Numbered from the stretch's first letter, positions 26,480 to 35,330 are shown. The stretch: DNA of 64,000 nt from Ovoidimarina sp038744785 (GCA_038744785.1 JBCDLX010000008.1:62001-126000), one strand, 5' to 3'. Translations and numbers: made by a program. Notes: a model not told the origin generated them from the sequence alone.

Positions 26480-27403
26480 ATGAACACCAACCCTCAGATC
26501 TCGACACATGATGCGGCCACCGACGATCGCAACAACGATATCCTTATCTACGTGGACGGTGAGATTGTGCACCGCGACGCGGCGAAGGTGTCGGTGTATG
26601 ATAGTGGCTTCATGCTGGGCGACGGTATCTGGGAGGGGTTGCGCCTTTACGACGGGCAGATCCCTTTTCTGGATGAGCATCTGGACCGGCTTTACGAGGC
26701 CGCGCTTTTTATCGATCTGGAGATCGGCAAGACGCGCAAGGAACTGATCGAAGCCATCCAAGCTACGCTGGATGCGAACCGGATGGTCAACGACGTCCAC
26801 ATTCGCCTTATGGTAACGCGCGGGCGAAAGCGGAAACCCTTTCAGCACCCGCACCTGTCCGTTTACGGTCCGACCATCGTTATAATTGCCGAACACTCTC
26901 AGCCGGACCCATCGGTGATTGATCGCGGTATTCGCCTTGCCTCTGTTCCCCATCACCGGGGCCTGCCACTGACGCAGGATGCCAAGCTAAATTCGCACTC
27001 GAAGCTCAATTGCATCATACCGTTGACTCACGCCATTCGCGCGGGCGCGGACGAGGCGCTGATGCTTGACCCGTTCGGGTTCGTGAACACAACAAACGCC
27101 TGCAACTTTTTCATCGTGCGAAAGGGCGAGGTTTGGACCTCGACCGGCGACTACTGCATGAACGGCATCACGCGGCAGAAAGTGATCGATCTGTGCCGGG
27201 CGAATGACATCCCCATCTTCGAAAGAAACTATTCGCTCGTCGATACCTACAGCGCGGACGAAGCGTTCTTGACCGGAACGTTCGGAGCGCAAACGCCGGT
27301 CTTCGAGATTGACGGACGCGTCATCGGCGGCGGGAAAGCAGGGCCGCTCTTTCACCGTATCCGCGGTCTCTATAAGGCCGAGATTTCCAAAGGGGCGGCA
27401 TGA
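26480..27403 (+). CDS. class IV aminotransferase (BCAT/D-amino acid transaminase-like)
   Basis: 307-residue PLP enzyme of fold type IV. N-terminal VYDSGFMLGDGIWEGLRLYDG is at 39-59, and the catalytic lysine is most likely K169 in LTQDAKLNSHSK, aligned with the AK(A)GGNY segment of IlvE. The usual SEGAGENLF is changed to GFVNTTNACNFFIV, so it is not a standard branched-chain enzyme. It lies 50 bases after the ABC binding protein and overlaps the GntR start (ATGA), suggesting that it processes the imported amino acid. Its substrate is unknown. Confidence 0.85.
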   Translation: MNTNPQISTHDAATDDRNNDILIYVDGEIVHRDAAKVSVYDSGFMLGDGIWEGLRLYDGQIPFLDEHLDRLYEAALFIDLEIGKTRKELIEAIQATLDANRMVNDVHIRLMVTRGRKRKPFQHPHLSVYGPTIVIIAEHSQPDPSVIDRGIRLASVPHHRGLPLTQDAKLNSHSKLNCIIPLTHAIRAGADEALMLDPFGFVNTTNACNFFIVRKGEVWTSTGDYCMNGITRQKVIDLCRANDIPIFERNYSLVDTYSADEAFLTGTFGAQTPVFEIDGRVIGGGKAGPLFHRIRGLYKAEISKGAA

Positions 27404-28068
27404 ACCGCCCAACCATCGAGCTTAGTCCCATCGAGGATCGGACGCTGCGCGCCCAGGTCCGTCGGCAAATTCTGGATCGTGTGCTGGGTGGCCAGTTCAA
27501 ACCCGGCGACAAACTGGTGGAAACCGCTCTTTCATCGCAGCTGCAGGTCAGCCGTGCACCGCTGCGTGAAGCGCTTCGTGAACTTGTGGATCAGGGCATC
27601 GTCGTCAGCGAGCCTTATAAGGGGTTCCGCGTCCGCCCGGTGTCTGAAGCGGATTTGACGGAATTGTTCTCGATGCGGACGGCTTTGGAGAAGTTCGCCT
27701 TTTCTCTGACTTGGCCGCTTCGCACGGAAAGCGCCATTGCAGAACTGGACGGCCGGCACGACCGTCTGATGTCGGTGCGGGCTGTCGGCGACCAGGCACA
27801 CGCGATCGAGCGCGAGATTGCGTTCCACGGATGGGTTTATGAGACGGCAGCACATCGGCTGTTGATGGATCACTGGGTCCGGCTTTCGCACATCGTGCGA
27901 ATTTACATGTCGCTGCACCATAACCTACATGGGTCACATGGTGTTTTTGGAGAAATGACAACACGGTACCGCGATCTTGCGAAGGGCGACAATCTGGACG
28001 CAATGCTGTCTCATATCGACGAACACATGGTCCAAGGCTTCGATTCGGTCGTCAGATCCTTGAGTTGA
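27400..28068 (+). CDS. GntR family regulator with FCD domain
   Basis: 222 residues. The N-terminal winged helix carries KLVETALSSQLQVSRAPLRE and ALRELVDQGIVVSEPYKGFR, and the FCD effector domain follows (SMRTALEKFAFSL; IAFHGWVYETAAHRLLMDHW). It is the last gene of the transporter-aminotransferase operon and overlaps the aminotransferase stop, so it is the probable local regulator, possibly autogenous. FCD regulators usually bind small carboxylates or amino acids. Confidence 0.88.
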   Translation: MNRPTIELSPIEDRTLRAQVRRQILDRVLGGQFKPGDKLVETALSSQLQVSRAPLREALRELVDQGIVVSEPYKGFRVRPVSEADLTELFSMRTALEKFAFSLTWPLRTESAIAELDGRHDRLMSVRAVGDQAHAIEREIAFHGWVYETAAHRLLMDHWVRLSHIVRIYMSLHHNLHGSHGVFGEMTTRYRDLAKGDNLDAMLSHIDEHMVQGFDSVVRSLS

Positions 28069-28245
28069 CGGCTCGGAGGGTTTGATACCGCGCTTCGGAC
28101 GCGTACCGACTCGCTAGCGGAGGGTCTGCCGCCAACTGCGCAAGACGGCCCGAACCGCAGGATCACCTGCTAGAAGTGCGCGACTTAGGCTACGTGGGGA
28201 CGCCGCGCCACATGCGAGTCAGGCACGGCATTTCCGCCGTTCGCT

Positions 28246-29034
28246 TTAGGCTATCGAAGCCACAGCACGTTCCGTCAGGACTCTTACCAGGTTCTGTCTG
28301 TAATCCGCATCCGCGTGAATGTCCGACAGCATCTCGACGCTACCAAGATCGGCACCGTCCAAAGCATTGGACGAGAAGTCCGACGTCAGCCGGTTTTCTG
28401 CATCCGTCCACCGGAACACGCCGTCGCTCGAAGCGCCCGTGATCGCCACTCGGACGGCATCGGCAAAGCGTGCGACGAACACACCCACCATCGCAAACCG
28501 GGACGCGGGCTGAACGAACTTCTGGTAGGATGCACTGCCGGGCACCGGAAACTCCACCGCAGTGATCAGTTCCCCCTCGTCGAGCGCCGTCGTGAACAAT
28601 CCGTCAAAGAAGTCATCCGCCGAGATACTGCGGCGATCGGTAACGACAGTCGCGCCCGATGCTAGAACCGCCGCGGGATAGCAAGCTGCTGGATCGTTGT
28701 TGGCCAGTGAACCGCCGATGGTCCCGCGGGTGCGCACCGCAGGGTCCCCGATCCTTGACGCAAGGCTTGCAAGCGCCGGGTAGTCGGTCGCGAGGTCCTT
28801 GGCCACGACTGCGTGCGGCGTCATGCCGCCGACGCGGATCGTGCCTCTCGTCCGCTCTATTCCCTGAAGCTCTTCGATGGCCGAAAGGCTCACAAGTCGA
28901 TCCGGCGACGCGAGCCTTTGCTTCATCGTCGTCAGCAGTGTCTGTCCCCCCGCCAGCACCTGTGCATCACCTGAAGTCAGGGCTGATTTCGCATCAGAAA
29001 GGTTCTTGGGGCGGACGAATTCGAAGTCATACAT
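28246..29034 (-). CDS. coxM: molybdenum hydroxylase medium (FAD) subunit, CoxM/CutM-like
   Basis: 262-residue FAD-binding subunit of an aerobic CO dehydrogenase or xanthine dehydrogenase family enzyme. Both FAD motifs are present: QVLAGGQTLLTTMKQRLASP near residue 25-44 and TRGTIGGSLANNDPAACYPA near 105-124. The ATG at 29034 (MYDFEF) is the family's typical start; the longer frame to 29109 is not conserved. It passes electrons from the 2Fe-2S small subunit to a quinone or other acceptor. It is the third gene of the S-L-M operon. Confidence 0.9.
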   Translation of the reverse strand: MYDFEFVRPKNLSDAKSALTSGDAQVLAGGQTLLTTMKQRLASPDRLVSLSAIEELQGIERTRGTIRVGGMTPHAVVAKDLATDYPALASLASRIGDPAVRTRGTIGGSLANNDPAACYPAAVLASGATVVTDRRSISADDFFDGLFTTALDEGELITAVEFPVPGSASYQKFVQPASRFAMVGVFVARFADAVRVAITGASSDGVFRWTDAENRLTSDFSSNALDGADLGSVEMLSDIHADADYRQNLVRVLTERAVASIA

Positions 29035-29084
29035 GACAATCTCCGTGTGTCTCAAGACGGGGGCGTCGCCGCCCCCGCTTCGCG

Positions 29085-31460
29085 TTAACCAGCTTGCATT
29101 GCCTTCCAAACGCGCTGTGGCGTCAGGGGCATATCGATATGCGTGATGGCGTCGTGACCGCCGCCTCGCAACGCATCGACGACCGCGTTGACCACGGCCG
29201 GCGGCGACCCAATCGCCCCGGCCTCACCACATCCCTTGACGCCAAGCGGATTATGCTCGCACGGCGTCTGGCAGGAGTGATCGACGACAAAGCTTGGCAC
29301 GTCCGAAGCGCGGGGGATCGAGTAGTCCATGAACGAACCGGACAGCAGCTGTCCGGACGCGTCATAGACCGTGTGCTCGCGCAGCGCCTGGCCGATTCCC
29401 TGGGCGACGCCACCATGTTGCTGGCCCGCGACAATCATCGGGTTGATAACCACCCCGAAATCGTCCGCAGCCCAGAACCCCACAACGTCTGTTTCGCCGG
29501 TGCCGGGATCAACCTCGACCTCGCAGCCGTAAGCACCGGCTGGATAGACGAAGTTCTCTGGGTCGAAGAAAGCGGATTCTTCCAGCCCTGGCTCCATCTC
29601 TCCGGCAGGATAGTTGTGCGGAACATAGGCGGCGAGCGCTACAGAAGACCAATCAAGGCTCTTGTTGGTGCCCCGCACAGTAAACATGCCGTCCGAGAAC
29701 GAGACGTCAGCTTCATCGGCTTCCATCAGATGGGCGGCAAGACGCGTGGCTTTGGCGACAACCTTTTCTGTCGCCTTTAATATCGCCGCGCCGCCGACTG
29801 CCCCCGACCGCGATCCGTACGTCCCCATGCCGAATGGGATCTTGGCGGTGTCGCCATGCGAGACTTCGATCAGGCTTTCGTCGATTCCAAGCTGGTCGGC
29901 GACGATCTGGGCAAAGGTTGTTTCGTGCCCCTGTCCGTGGCTGTGCGATCCGGTAAAGACCGTGACACCGCCCGTGGGGTTCACGCGCACAATCGCAGAT
30001 TCGTATAGCCCAGCGCGCGCGCCAAGCTGACCGATCAACTGTGACGGCGCCAGACCTGAGCACTCGACCCACGTCGTGAAGCCGAACCCGCGCAGCTTGC
30101 CGCGCTGGGCTGCCGCAGCCTTGCGCGCTTCGAAACCGCCGAAGTCCGAAATCTCCAGCAGTTTGTCGAGCGTCGCATGATAGTTTCCGGAATCGTACAG
30201 AACCGCCAGCGGCGTCTGATATGGAAACTCATCCGGCTTTATGAAGTTTTTGCGCCGGATGTCGACCGGGCTTAGCCCCATCTCGTAGGCTGCTTTGTCG
30301 ATCACACGCTCTAACTGATACGTGCCTTCGGGCCGGCCCGCACCCCGATAGGCGTCGACGGGGATCGTGTTGGTGAAAACGGCCCTGACCCGAACATAAG
30401 CAAGTGGGGTTCTGTACGGCCCCCCGGCAGCAGGACCATGCAGGTAGGTTGGTGTCACGGTCGAGAAAAGACGCAAATACGCGCCCATATTCGCCAGCGT
30501 GTCGGTTCGGAACGCAAGGAACATGCCCTCTTCGTCCAGAGCCAACTCGATCTTTGTCACGTGATCCCGCCCCTGGGCGTCGGTCAGGAACGCTTCCGAC
30601 CGGCTCGAGGTCCACTTGACCGGGCGACCTAGGAGACCCGCAGCGCGGGTCACAAACGCCTCTTCACCGTAGTGGTAGATTTTTGATCCGAACGCCCCAC
30701 CGACATCGGGCGCCACGACACGCAGCTTGTTCTCGGGGATACTCAGGACGAACGCGCCCATCATCAGACGGATGACGTGCGGGTTCTGAGTTGTGGAGTA
30801 AAGCGTGTATTCTTCCGTACCCTTGTTGTACTCGGCGACCGCGCAGCGCGGCTCCATCGGGTTTGCGACACACCGATTGTTCACGAGCTCAAGCGTGGTG
30901 ACATGATGCGCGTCTTCAAACGCGGCATCGACGGCCGCCTTGTTGTCCTCGATGAAACCCCAATCAAAGCACTGGTTCGAGTTTAGGCTTTCATGGACCG
31001 GACGGGCATCATCCTTCAGGGCCTCGGCCATATCCAGAACGGGAACGTGTTCGGAAATCTCAACCTCGATCGCCTCGGCCGCGTCCATCGCCTCGGCCTG
31101 GGTTTCTGCAACAACGCCGGCCAGCGCTTCGCCGATATGGCGGACGACACCTTCGGCCAGAATCGGATGCCTAGGTTCAGCTTGCTTTGAACCGTCCCGG
31201 CTGGTCACTTCCCATGCACACGGGAGGCTGCCCGCATCCTTAAAGTCATCTCCTGTAAAAATGCGGATGACGCCGGGCATGGCTGCCGCGCGGCTTATGT
31301 CAAGCCGCGTGATCGTCCCGGACGCCACATCTGATCGGCGGAAGGCCACATAAGCTTGGCCCGGAAGGTTGATGTCATCTGTATACCGGCCTTTTCCCAT
31401 CAAGAAGCGCGGATCTTCGCGCCGCTTGGAAGGTGCCCCGATACCGTGGTCCTTTGGCAT
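29085..31460 (-). CDS. coxL: molybdenum hydroxylase large subunit, form II CoxL type
   Basis: 791-residue molybdopterin-binding catalytic subunit. The active-site loop reads AYRGAGRPEGTYQ, the AYRGAGR signature of form II (putative CO dehydrogenase) enzymes; form I uses AYXCSFR. Other cofactor motifs are VVAPDVGGAFGSKIYHYGEE, GSHSHGQGHETTFAQIVADQ and the terminal GVKGCGEAGAIGSPPAVVNA with its catalytic glutamate. Form II enzymes have uncertain physiological substrates, and CO oxidation should not be taken for granted. The order S-L-M in the operon matches form II. Confidence 0.92.
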   Translation of the reverse strand: MPKDHGIGAPSKRREDPRFLMGKGRYTDDINLPGQAYVAFRRSDVASGTITRLDISRAAAMPGVIRIFTGDDFKDAGSLPCAWEVTSRDGSKQAEPRHPILAEGVVRHIGEALAGVVAETQAEAMDAAEAIEVEISEHVPVLDMAEALKDDARPVHESLNSNQCFDWGFIEDNKAAVDAAFEDAHHVTTLELVNNRCVANPMEPRCAVAEYNKGTEEYTLYSTTQNPHVIRLMMGAFVLSIPENKLRVVAPDVGGAFGSKIYHYGEEAFVTRAAGLLGRPVKWTSSRSEAFLTDAQGRDHVTKIELALDEEGMFLAFRTDTLANMGAYLRLFSTVTPTYLHGPAAGGPYRTPLAYVRVRAVFTNTIPVDAYRGAGRPEGTYQLERVIDKAAYEMGLSPVDIRRKNFIKPDEFPYQTPLAVLYDSGNYHATLDKLLEISDFGGFEARKAAAAQRGKLRGFGFTTWVECSGLAPSQLIGQLGARAGLYESAIVRVNPTGGVTVFTGSHSHGQGHETTFAQIVADQLGIDESLIEVSHGDTAKIPFGMGTYGSRSGAVGGAAILKATEKVVAKATRLAAHLMEADEADVSFSDGMFTVRGTNKSLDWSSVALAAYVPHNYPAGEMEPGLEESAFFDPENFVYPAGAYGCEVEVDPGTGETDVVGFWAADDFGVVINPMIVAGQQHGGVAQGIGQALREHTVYDASGQLLSGSFMDYSIPRASDVPSFVVDHSCQTPCEHNPLGVKGCGEAGAIGSPPAVVNAVVDALRGGGHDAITHIDMPLTPQRVWKAMQAG

Positions 31461-31481
31461 GATCTTTCTCCTGTTCGGGGG

Positions 31482-31967
31482 CTATTCTGCCGCGATCGGC
31501 GCGACGTCCTGGCCAGAGGCCGCTAGGATCGCCCGGACGATATTGTGATACCCTGTGCACCGACACAGGTTACCCTCCAGGTGTTCGCGGATTTCGGCCT
31601 CGCTGGGCTTTGGATTCTCCTGAAGCAGAGCAGCGGCGGCCATGATCATGCCTGGCGTACAAAAACCGCATTGAAGCCCGTGATGTTCGACGAATGCCGC
31701 CTGGATCACCGAAAGTGACCCGTCTGCATTTGTCATGCCCTCGATTGTTGTGACGTCTGCACCGTCGGCCTCGACGGCAAGCATGGCGCAAGACTTAACG
31801 AGCGAACCGTCCAAATGTACGGCGCAGGCACCGCACTGGCTGGTATCGCATCCGATATGAGTTCCGGTCTGATCCGCGATCTCGCGCAGAAACCCTGAGA
31901 GAAGGGTTCGTGGCTCGACATCCGCGGATACAGCGTGACCGTTCACGCTGATCGTGATCTCTGGCAT
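31482..31967 (-). CDS. coxS: molybdenum hydroxylase small (2Fe-2S) subunit, CoxS-like
   Basis: 161 residues with two [2Fe-2S] clusters. The plant-type cluster uses C40, C45, C48 and C60 (GCDTSQCGACAVHLDG, KSC), and the second uses GLQCGFCTPGM and NLCRCTGYHNIV. The ATG at 31967 has GGAGGAAA upstream and begins MPEITISVNG. It is the first gene of the coxS-L-M operon and the electron relay between molybdenum and FAD. No cox accessory genes (coxDEFG) are seen in the window. Confidence 0.93.
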   Translation of the reverse strand: MPEITISVNGHAVSADVEPRTLLSGFLREIADQTGTHIGCDTSQCGACAVHLDGSLVKSCAMLAVEADGADVTTIEGMTNADGSLSVIQAAFVEHHGLQCGFCTPGMIMAAAALLQENPKPSEAEIREHLEGNLCRCTGYHNIVRAILAASGQDVAPIAAE

Positions 31968-32311
31968 AGATTTCCTCCCAAAGGCGTGCATGGGGAATGG
32001 AGCCCGCTGCCGCCACAGTCCAAGAGGACTAAATGCCCTTGCACCTGTCAAGCGCCCTGTCGAAACGCGAAGTAAGCGCCACGCCCGAAGTGGTCTTCCG
32101 ATGAAAGGGCCGGAACTAAGAAACACGTATGTGGCTTTGCGTCGGCAAGGCGGGCGCCCATGCACCTCGGCAGATGGATCGGGTTTTCCCCGCGATCACA
32201 ATCGAGTGTGGTTCTTCACACAGGTCAGGAATCGAAGCGCAGTCGATCAAATCTAGGCCCACCGCATGCATGCGCAGCGCTTTGGACTGCCGGACCTATC
32301 TCAATTTTTCT
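31968..32311. other. gene-free stretch upstream of coxS
   Basis: About 344 bases between the cox operon and tRNA-His. Both strands were read; only short frames without recognisable domains are present. It presumably carries the cox promoter and the tRNA 3' flank. No hairpin or operator stood out. Confidence 0.4.
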
Positions 32312-32388
32312 TGGTACCGCCTCCCCGGCTTGAACGGGGGACCTCTGGATCCACAATCCAGCGCTCTAACCAACTGAGCTAAGGCGGC
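32312..32388 (-). tRNA. tRNA-His (anticodon GTG), with A73 and no G-1
   Basis: Complete cloverleaf of 77 bases with encoded CCA. The anticodon stem CTGGA/TCCAG encloses loop TTGTGGA, giving GTG. The acceptor stem pairs GCCGCCT with AGGCGGT. The base before G1 in the genome is C, so G-1 is not encoded, and the discriminator is A73. Loss of the otherwise universal G-1:C73 identity is known for a subset of alphaproteobacteria. Confidence 0.95.
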
Positions 32389-32434
32389 GCCCAAGAGCCT
32401 CCAATTACCGGCGACACCCTCAGATTGCAAGAGG

Positions 32435-32920
32435 TCAGAGCACGCGTTCCCAGCTTTGCTCGACAAGGTCTTTCCCAAACGCACGCGCGGGCCAGCGCAT
32501 GGTGCATTGAAACCCATTTGCCGCATAAAGCGCACAGGCGGCACGGTGTTCTTCGTAGGTCGATACCTGCATCTTCTGGACGGGCACCTGGCGGGCAAAC
32601 TCGATGCACGCCTGAAGAAGCTGAACACCGATACCCCGACGCCGGGCCTCTGGAAGCACCAGAAAAAGCCGCAACCGCGCGGCATCCGGCGCGTCGGACC
32701 GCGTGCAAAAGATCGAGCCGACCCGGATCCCTTCAATCAATGCGATAAACCCGCATTCTCGCGCTGGATCGTGATCCGATGCGAAGGCGGTCACTGCATC
32801 GGCCACGACCCGTCCGAATGTCGCGTCAAACCCTTCATCACGGGCATAAAGATCGCGGTGACGGTCGATCACCCACTCTGCGTCACTCGGATCGAATGGT
32901 CGTAGGATTACATCGGCCAT
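32435..32920 (-). CDS. GNAT family N-acetyltransferase
   Basis: 161 residues. The acetyl-CoA loop is LPEARRRGIGVQLLQACIEF, preceded by the beta-4 strand ARLRLFLVL and followed by YEEHRAACALYAANGFQ. The N-terminal VIDRHRDLYARDEGFDATFG resembles the GNAT half of MarR-GNAT fusion proteins, here without the MarR domain. The acyl acceptor is unknown. It sits between tRNA-His and the divergent small acidic protein gene. Confidence 0.85.
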   Translation of the reverse strand: MADVILRPFDPSDAEWVIDRHRDLYARDEGFDATFGRVVADAVTAFASDHDPARECGFIALIEGIRVGSIFCTRSDAPDAARLRLFLVLPEARRRGIGVQLLQACIEFARQVPVQKMQVSTYEEHRAACALYAANGFQCTMRWPARAFGKDLVEQSWERVL

Positions 32921-32994
32921 TGGTGCAGCCTGCCCCCTTGCGGCATATCCGGCAAGGCGCTAACTCCGCTTCGATCCGCGTGAAAGGACCCGCT

Positions 32995-33204
32995 ATGGGC
33001 ATTAACGACGAAAGTGATCTTGCCGCGAACCTTCAGATCGGCCCAACTTCGCTGGGAATGGTTCGGCTCTTTCTAGAGGGGGACGGCTTCGAGATCCCCC
33101 TGGATTTCGACCCGGACGAAGCCGAAGAAATCGCCGAAGAAATTCGTGCCGCCGCGCAGCGTGCCCGGGCAATGGCGGCTAAAGGCCCCAAGACGAAAGG
33201 CTAA
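32995..33204 (+). CDS. small acidic protein, DUF6324-like
   Basis: 69 residues: an acidic beta region (MVRLFLEGDGFEIPLDFDPD) followed by an alanine/glutamate-rich helix (EEAEEIAEEIRAAAQRARAM). It resembles a short protein conserved in Rhodobacteraceae (DUF6324), recalled from the family and not searched. The ATG at 32995 follows GTGAAAGGAC. Its 3' end overlaps the convergent mmcB gene by 26 bases. Function is unknown. Confidence 0.75.
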   Translation: MGINDESDLAANLQIGPTSLGMVRLFLEGDGFEIPLDFDPDEAEEIAEEIRAAAQRARAMAAKGPKTKG

Positions 33205-33646
33205 CCTCGGGATCGCGGGCCACGTGCTGACGCAGGGCGGCATGGCGCGCGAACTTGCGCATCATCACCTTGCGCCGCGCCGCGGCAAGCCGCGTTTCAG
33301 GCCCCATGCGCAAAATCTCTGCATCATAGGCGTCCGCGATGATCAGGCCGGTGTCCAATGGCAAGAGCTCGGTCGGAAACGCCTCGTCCACTGCCCAAAA
33401 GAAGCGGTCACACCACTCCAGGTACCCTTGCCATTTCTGATCCGAGGTGAAATCCGCGCGGCTGGATTTGCATTCGACGACCCAGACCTCATCCTTTGGG
33501 CCAAGCGCCATCACATCGACCCGAAGCCCGCGCGTCGGCGTCAGTTCCTCGACAGTGACAAAATCGTGCGCCAAGAAGTGGCGGCAGACCCCGCGGGCCA
33601 GAAGCTGGCCAGGCCGAACATCATTTGTAGCAGAGTCCCCAAGCAT
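33179..33646 (-). CDS. MmcB family DNA repair protein (PD-(D/E)XK fold)
   Basis: About 155 residues. The nuclease core D-x(n)-E-x-K is visible in RVDVMALGPKDEVWVVECKS, followed by ADFTSDQKWQGYLEWCDRFF and LPLDTGLIIADAYDAEILR, the family pattern. MmcB of Caulobacter is a DNA-damage-induced alphaproteobacterial protein. The ATG at 33646 is tentative because no strong ribosome site is seen; an open frame extends upstream to 33775 without homology. It overlaps the convergent DUF6324-like gene. Confidence 0.85.
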   Translation of the reverse strand: MLGDSATNDVRPGQLLARGVCRHFLAHDFVTVEELTPTRGLRVDVMALGPKDEVWVVECKSSRADFTSDQKWQGYLEWCDRFFWAVDEAFPTELLPLDTGLIIADAYDAEILRMGPETRLAAARRKVMMRKFARHAALRQHVARDPEVSLSSWGL

Positions 33647-33887
33647 CCCCAGATGGTGAACAATAGGTGAACAAAAATCAAGCGTTCTGTGGCGTTCGCC
33701 CCCTGGGATCACTTTTTTTGTTGAAACGGAAACGGCGACGCGTGGCCCTGTCCTAATACCTCGGCCCTCGCCCACCAGGAACTATGGGCGCCGCGGCTTC
33801 GGCAACTTGCAAAACGTGCGCACTCGCTTTTCTCGGGCCCTCAACGCTTGGGGTTGTCGGACCAGATGCGAAGCCTTATCTGTCCCC

Positions 33888-34050
33888 GGTGGCGGGTTCT
33901 GCCCCTCTTGTGAGCGGTCTATTCCGGTGGCCTTACTCAATTCCGAGGGAGCTGGCTCTGTTTGGATCCTGGTCCACTTACCTGGCGCCCACCTGTGTAA
34001 ACAGGTCCTCGGGAATTCAATCCCGACACGGTCCGGGCGGTCCCGCCACT
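33888..34050 (+). ncRNA. structured RNA candidate, 6S RNA-like
   Basis: The longest gene-free gap here (about 410 bases) contains a stretch closed by a 9-bp helix, GGTGGCGGG (33888-33896) with CCCGCCACT (34042-34050), about 163 bases apart, the size of 6S RNA. Inside are two further perfect hairpins: ACCTGT/ACAGGT (33991-34006) and TCGGGA/TCCCGA (34009-34026). Reading frames in it show no domain. A long imperfect hairpin with an open centre is what 6S RNA looks like, but strand and identity are inferred from shape. It could also be another structured RNA. Confidence 0.45.
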
Positions 34051-34057
34051 TTCAGCC

Positions 34058-35002
34058 TCAGTACCCTCTTGTGCGATCGACGTAGCCTGGCGGACGCTCG
34101 CCCGCTTCGTAGGCGCTGATTGCCTGCGAGACCACGCGCGCCACGCCCGCCGGAGACGGAGAGCTGGCCGCATGCGGCGTGACCATGACCTTTGGATGCC
34201 GCCAAAGGAGATCATCCTTGGGGAGCGGTTCGGTCTGAAAGGTGTCGAGCGCGGCGCCACCCGGGCGCCCGTCATCCAGGGCTGCGATAAGGTCTGCTTC
34301 GACAACCTGTCGTCCGCGCCCCAACTGAACAAACAGCGCATCGGACCGCATCGCCCGAAAGGCGCCGGCGTCAAACAACCCTTCAGTCGCCGGTGTCAGG
34401 GGCAACGTATTGATCAAAACCACGCTTTCGCCAAGAAGCGCATCGAACGCGTCGGCACCGGTCCGGACGTCAATGCCGTCTTCCACGCGCGCCAGGGATG
34501 CCCAGCCGGAGACCGGATACCCCAACGCGTGCAATCCGCGACCGATCGCTGCCCCCATGCGGCCAAAGCCCAGAAGGCCGACCGGCACCTCGCTGTTGGG
34601 CGTCCAGTTCACGATGTCCCAGTTTCTTTCAGCCTGTTGTGCGGGGTATTGGAACAGCCCCCGGTGCCAGCCCGTTACATAGTGCGCCGCGAACGCCGCC
34701 ATCATATGGGCCTGACCCGGGTCGACCATCCGGTTCAAAACGACCTCTGGCCGCAGACCGCGATGTCCGACCAGCTTGTCCACCCCTGCCCCCCAGGAGC
34801 AAACCAATTCGAGGTTCGGGAACCGGGCCAGCGCCTCGGTGCTTGGCGCGTGGACAAGGGCGTAGCGGGTCGTCTGCGGGTCGGCGTTGTCCGGGCGAAC
34901 CAGCCGTAGTGCCTCTGGTACAAGCTCAAACGCGGCACCGAATTCCGCGACAAGGTCGTAGGCGTCGCTCAGGGCGACCACGTCGCGCATCGATACGTCC
35001 AT
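34058..35002 (-). CDS. D-isomer-specific 2-hydroxyacid dehydrogenase family protein
   Basis: 314-residue NAD(P)-dependent oxidoreductase resembling glyoxylate/hydroxypyruvate reductase A (GhrA). The Rossmann motif is VGLLGFGRMGAAIGRGLHAL, then LINTLPLTPATEGLFDAG. The catalytic arginine lies in FVQLGRGRQVVEADL, the glutamate in ALDTFQTEPLPKDDLLW and the histidine in MVTPHAAS. The ATG at 35002 lies just after the stop of the upstream small membrane protein gene, so the two are coupled. The exact acid is unassigned. Confidence 0.85.
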   Translation of the reverse strand: MDVSMRDVVALSDAYDLVAEFGAAFELVPEALRLVRPDNADPQTTRYALVHAPSTEALARFPNLELVCSWGAGVDKLVGHRGLRPEVVLNRMVDPGQAHMMAAFAAHYVTGWHRGLFQYPAQQAERNWDIVNWTPNSEVPVGLLGFGRMGAAIGRGLHALGYPVSGWASLARVEDGIDVRTGADAFDALLGESVVLINTLPLTPATEGLFDAGAFRAMRSDALFVQLGRGRQVVEADLIAALDDGRPGGAALDTFQTEPLPKDDLLWRHPKVMVTPHAASSPSPAGVARVVSQAISAYEAGERPPGYVDRTRGY

Positions 35003-35003
35003 G

Positions 35004-35234
35004 TCAGTCGGCCTTTTCGCCAAGCCGCATAATTGCGATGCCAAACTGCGCGCCCGCGAAAACGATACCGTTGAACATGAACAACAAAAACGCCGCAAGC
35101 AGACCCACGTCGCTGCCACTGACCAGCCGCCAAAGACCGGCAACATCGAACCAGAACAAAAGTCCGACAAACACCGCCGACAGCCCAAAGCCGATCAGCG
35201 TGTGACGAATGTAAAACCGAACGAGTTCAGGCAT
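35004..35234 (-). CDS. small two-helix membrane protein, unknown function
   Basis: 76 residues with two hydrophobic segments, at about 12-32 and 43-65, and a C-terminal positively charged tail (MRLGEKAD). A short conserved-looking inner-membrane protein; no family is confidently named. Its stop is one base before the dehydrogenase start, indicating translational coupling. Confidence 0.65.
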   Translation of the reverse strand: MPELVRFYIRHTLIGFGLSAVFVGLLFWFDVAGLWRLVSGSDVGLLAAFLLFMFNGIVFAGAQFGIAIMRLGEKAD

Positions 35235-35330
35235 CGGCAGCCTCCTTTGCAGCGATCACATAGCACATCGTCTGAAAGTGGCGAGGGGCCGTTCAAAGCC
35301 GCGCATACTGCCCGGCAATGAATTTCCACA

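Noticed and set aside
33784..34119. Plus-strand coding frames in the 33.8-34.1 kb gap
   Set aside because: They are short, Ser/Arg/Gly-rich and overlap the hairpins better explained as a structured RNA.
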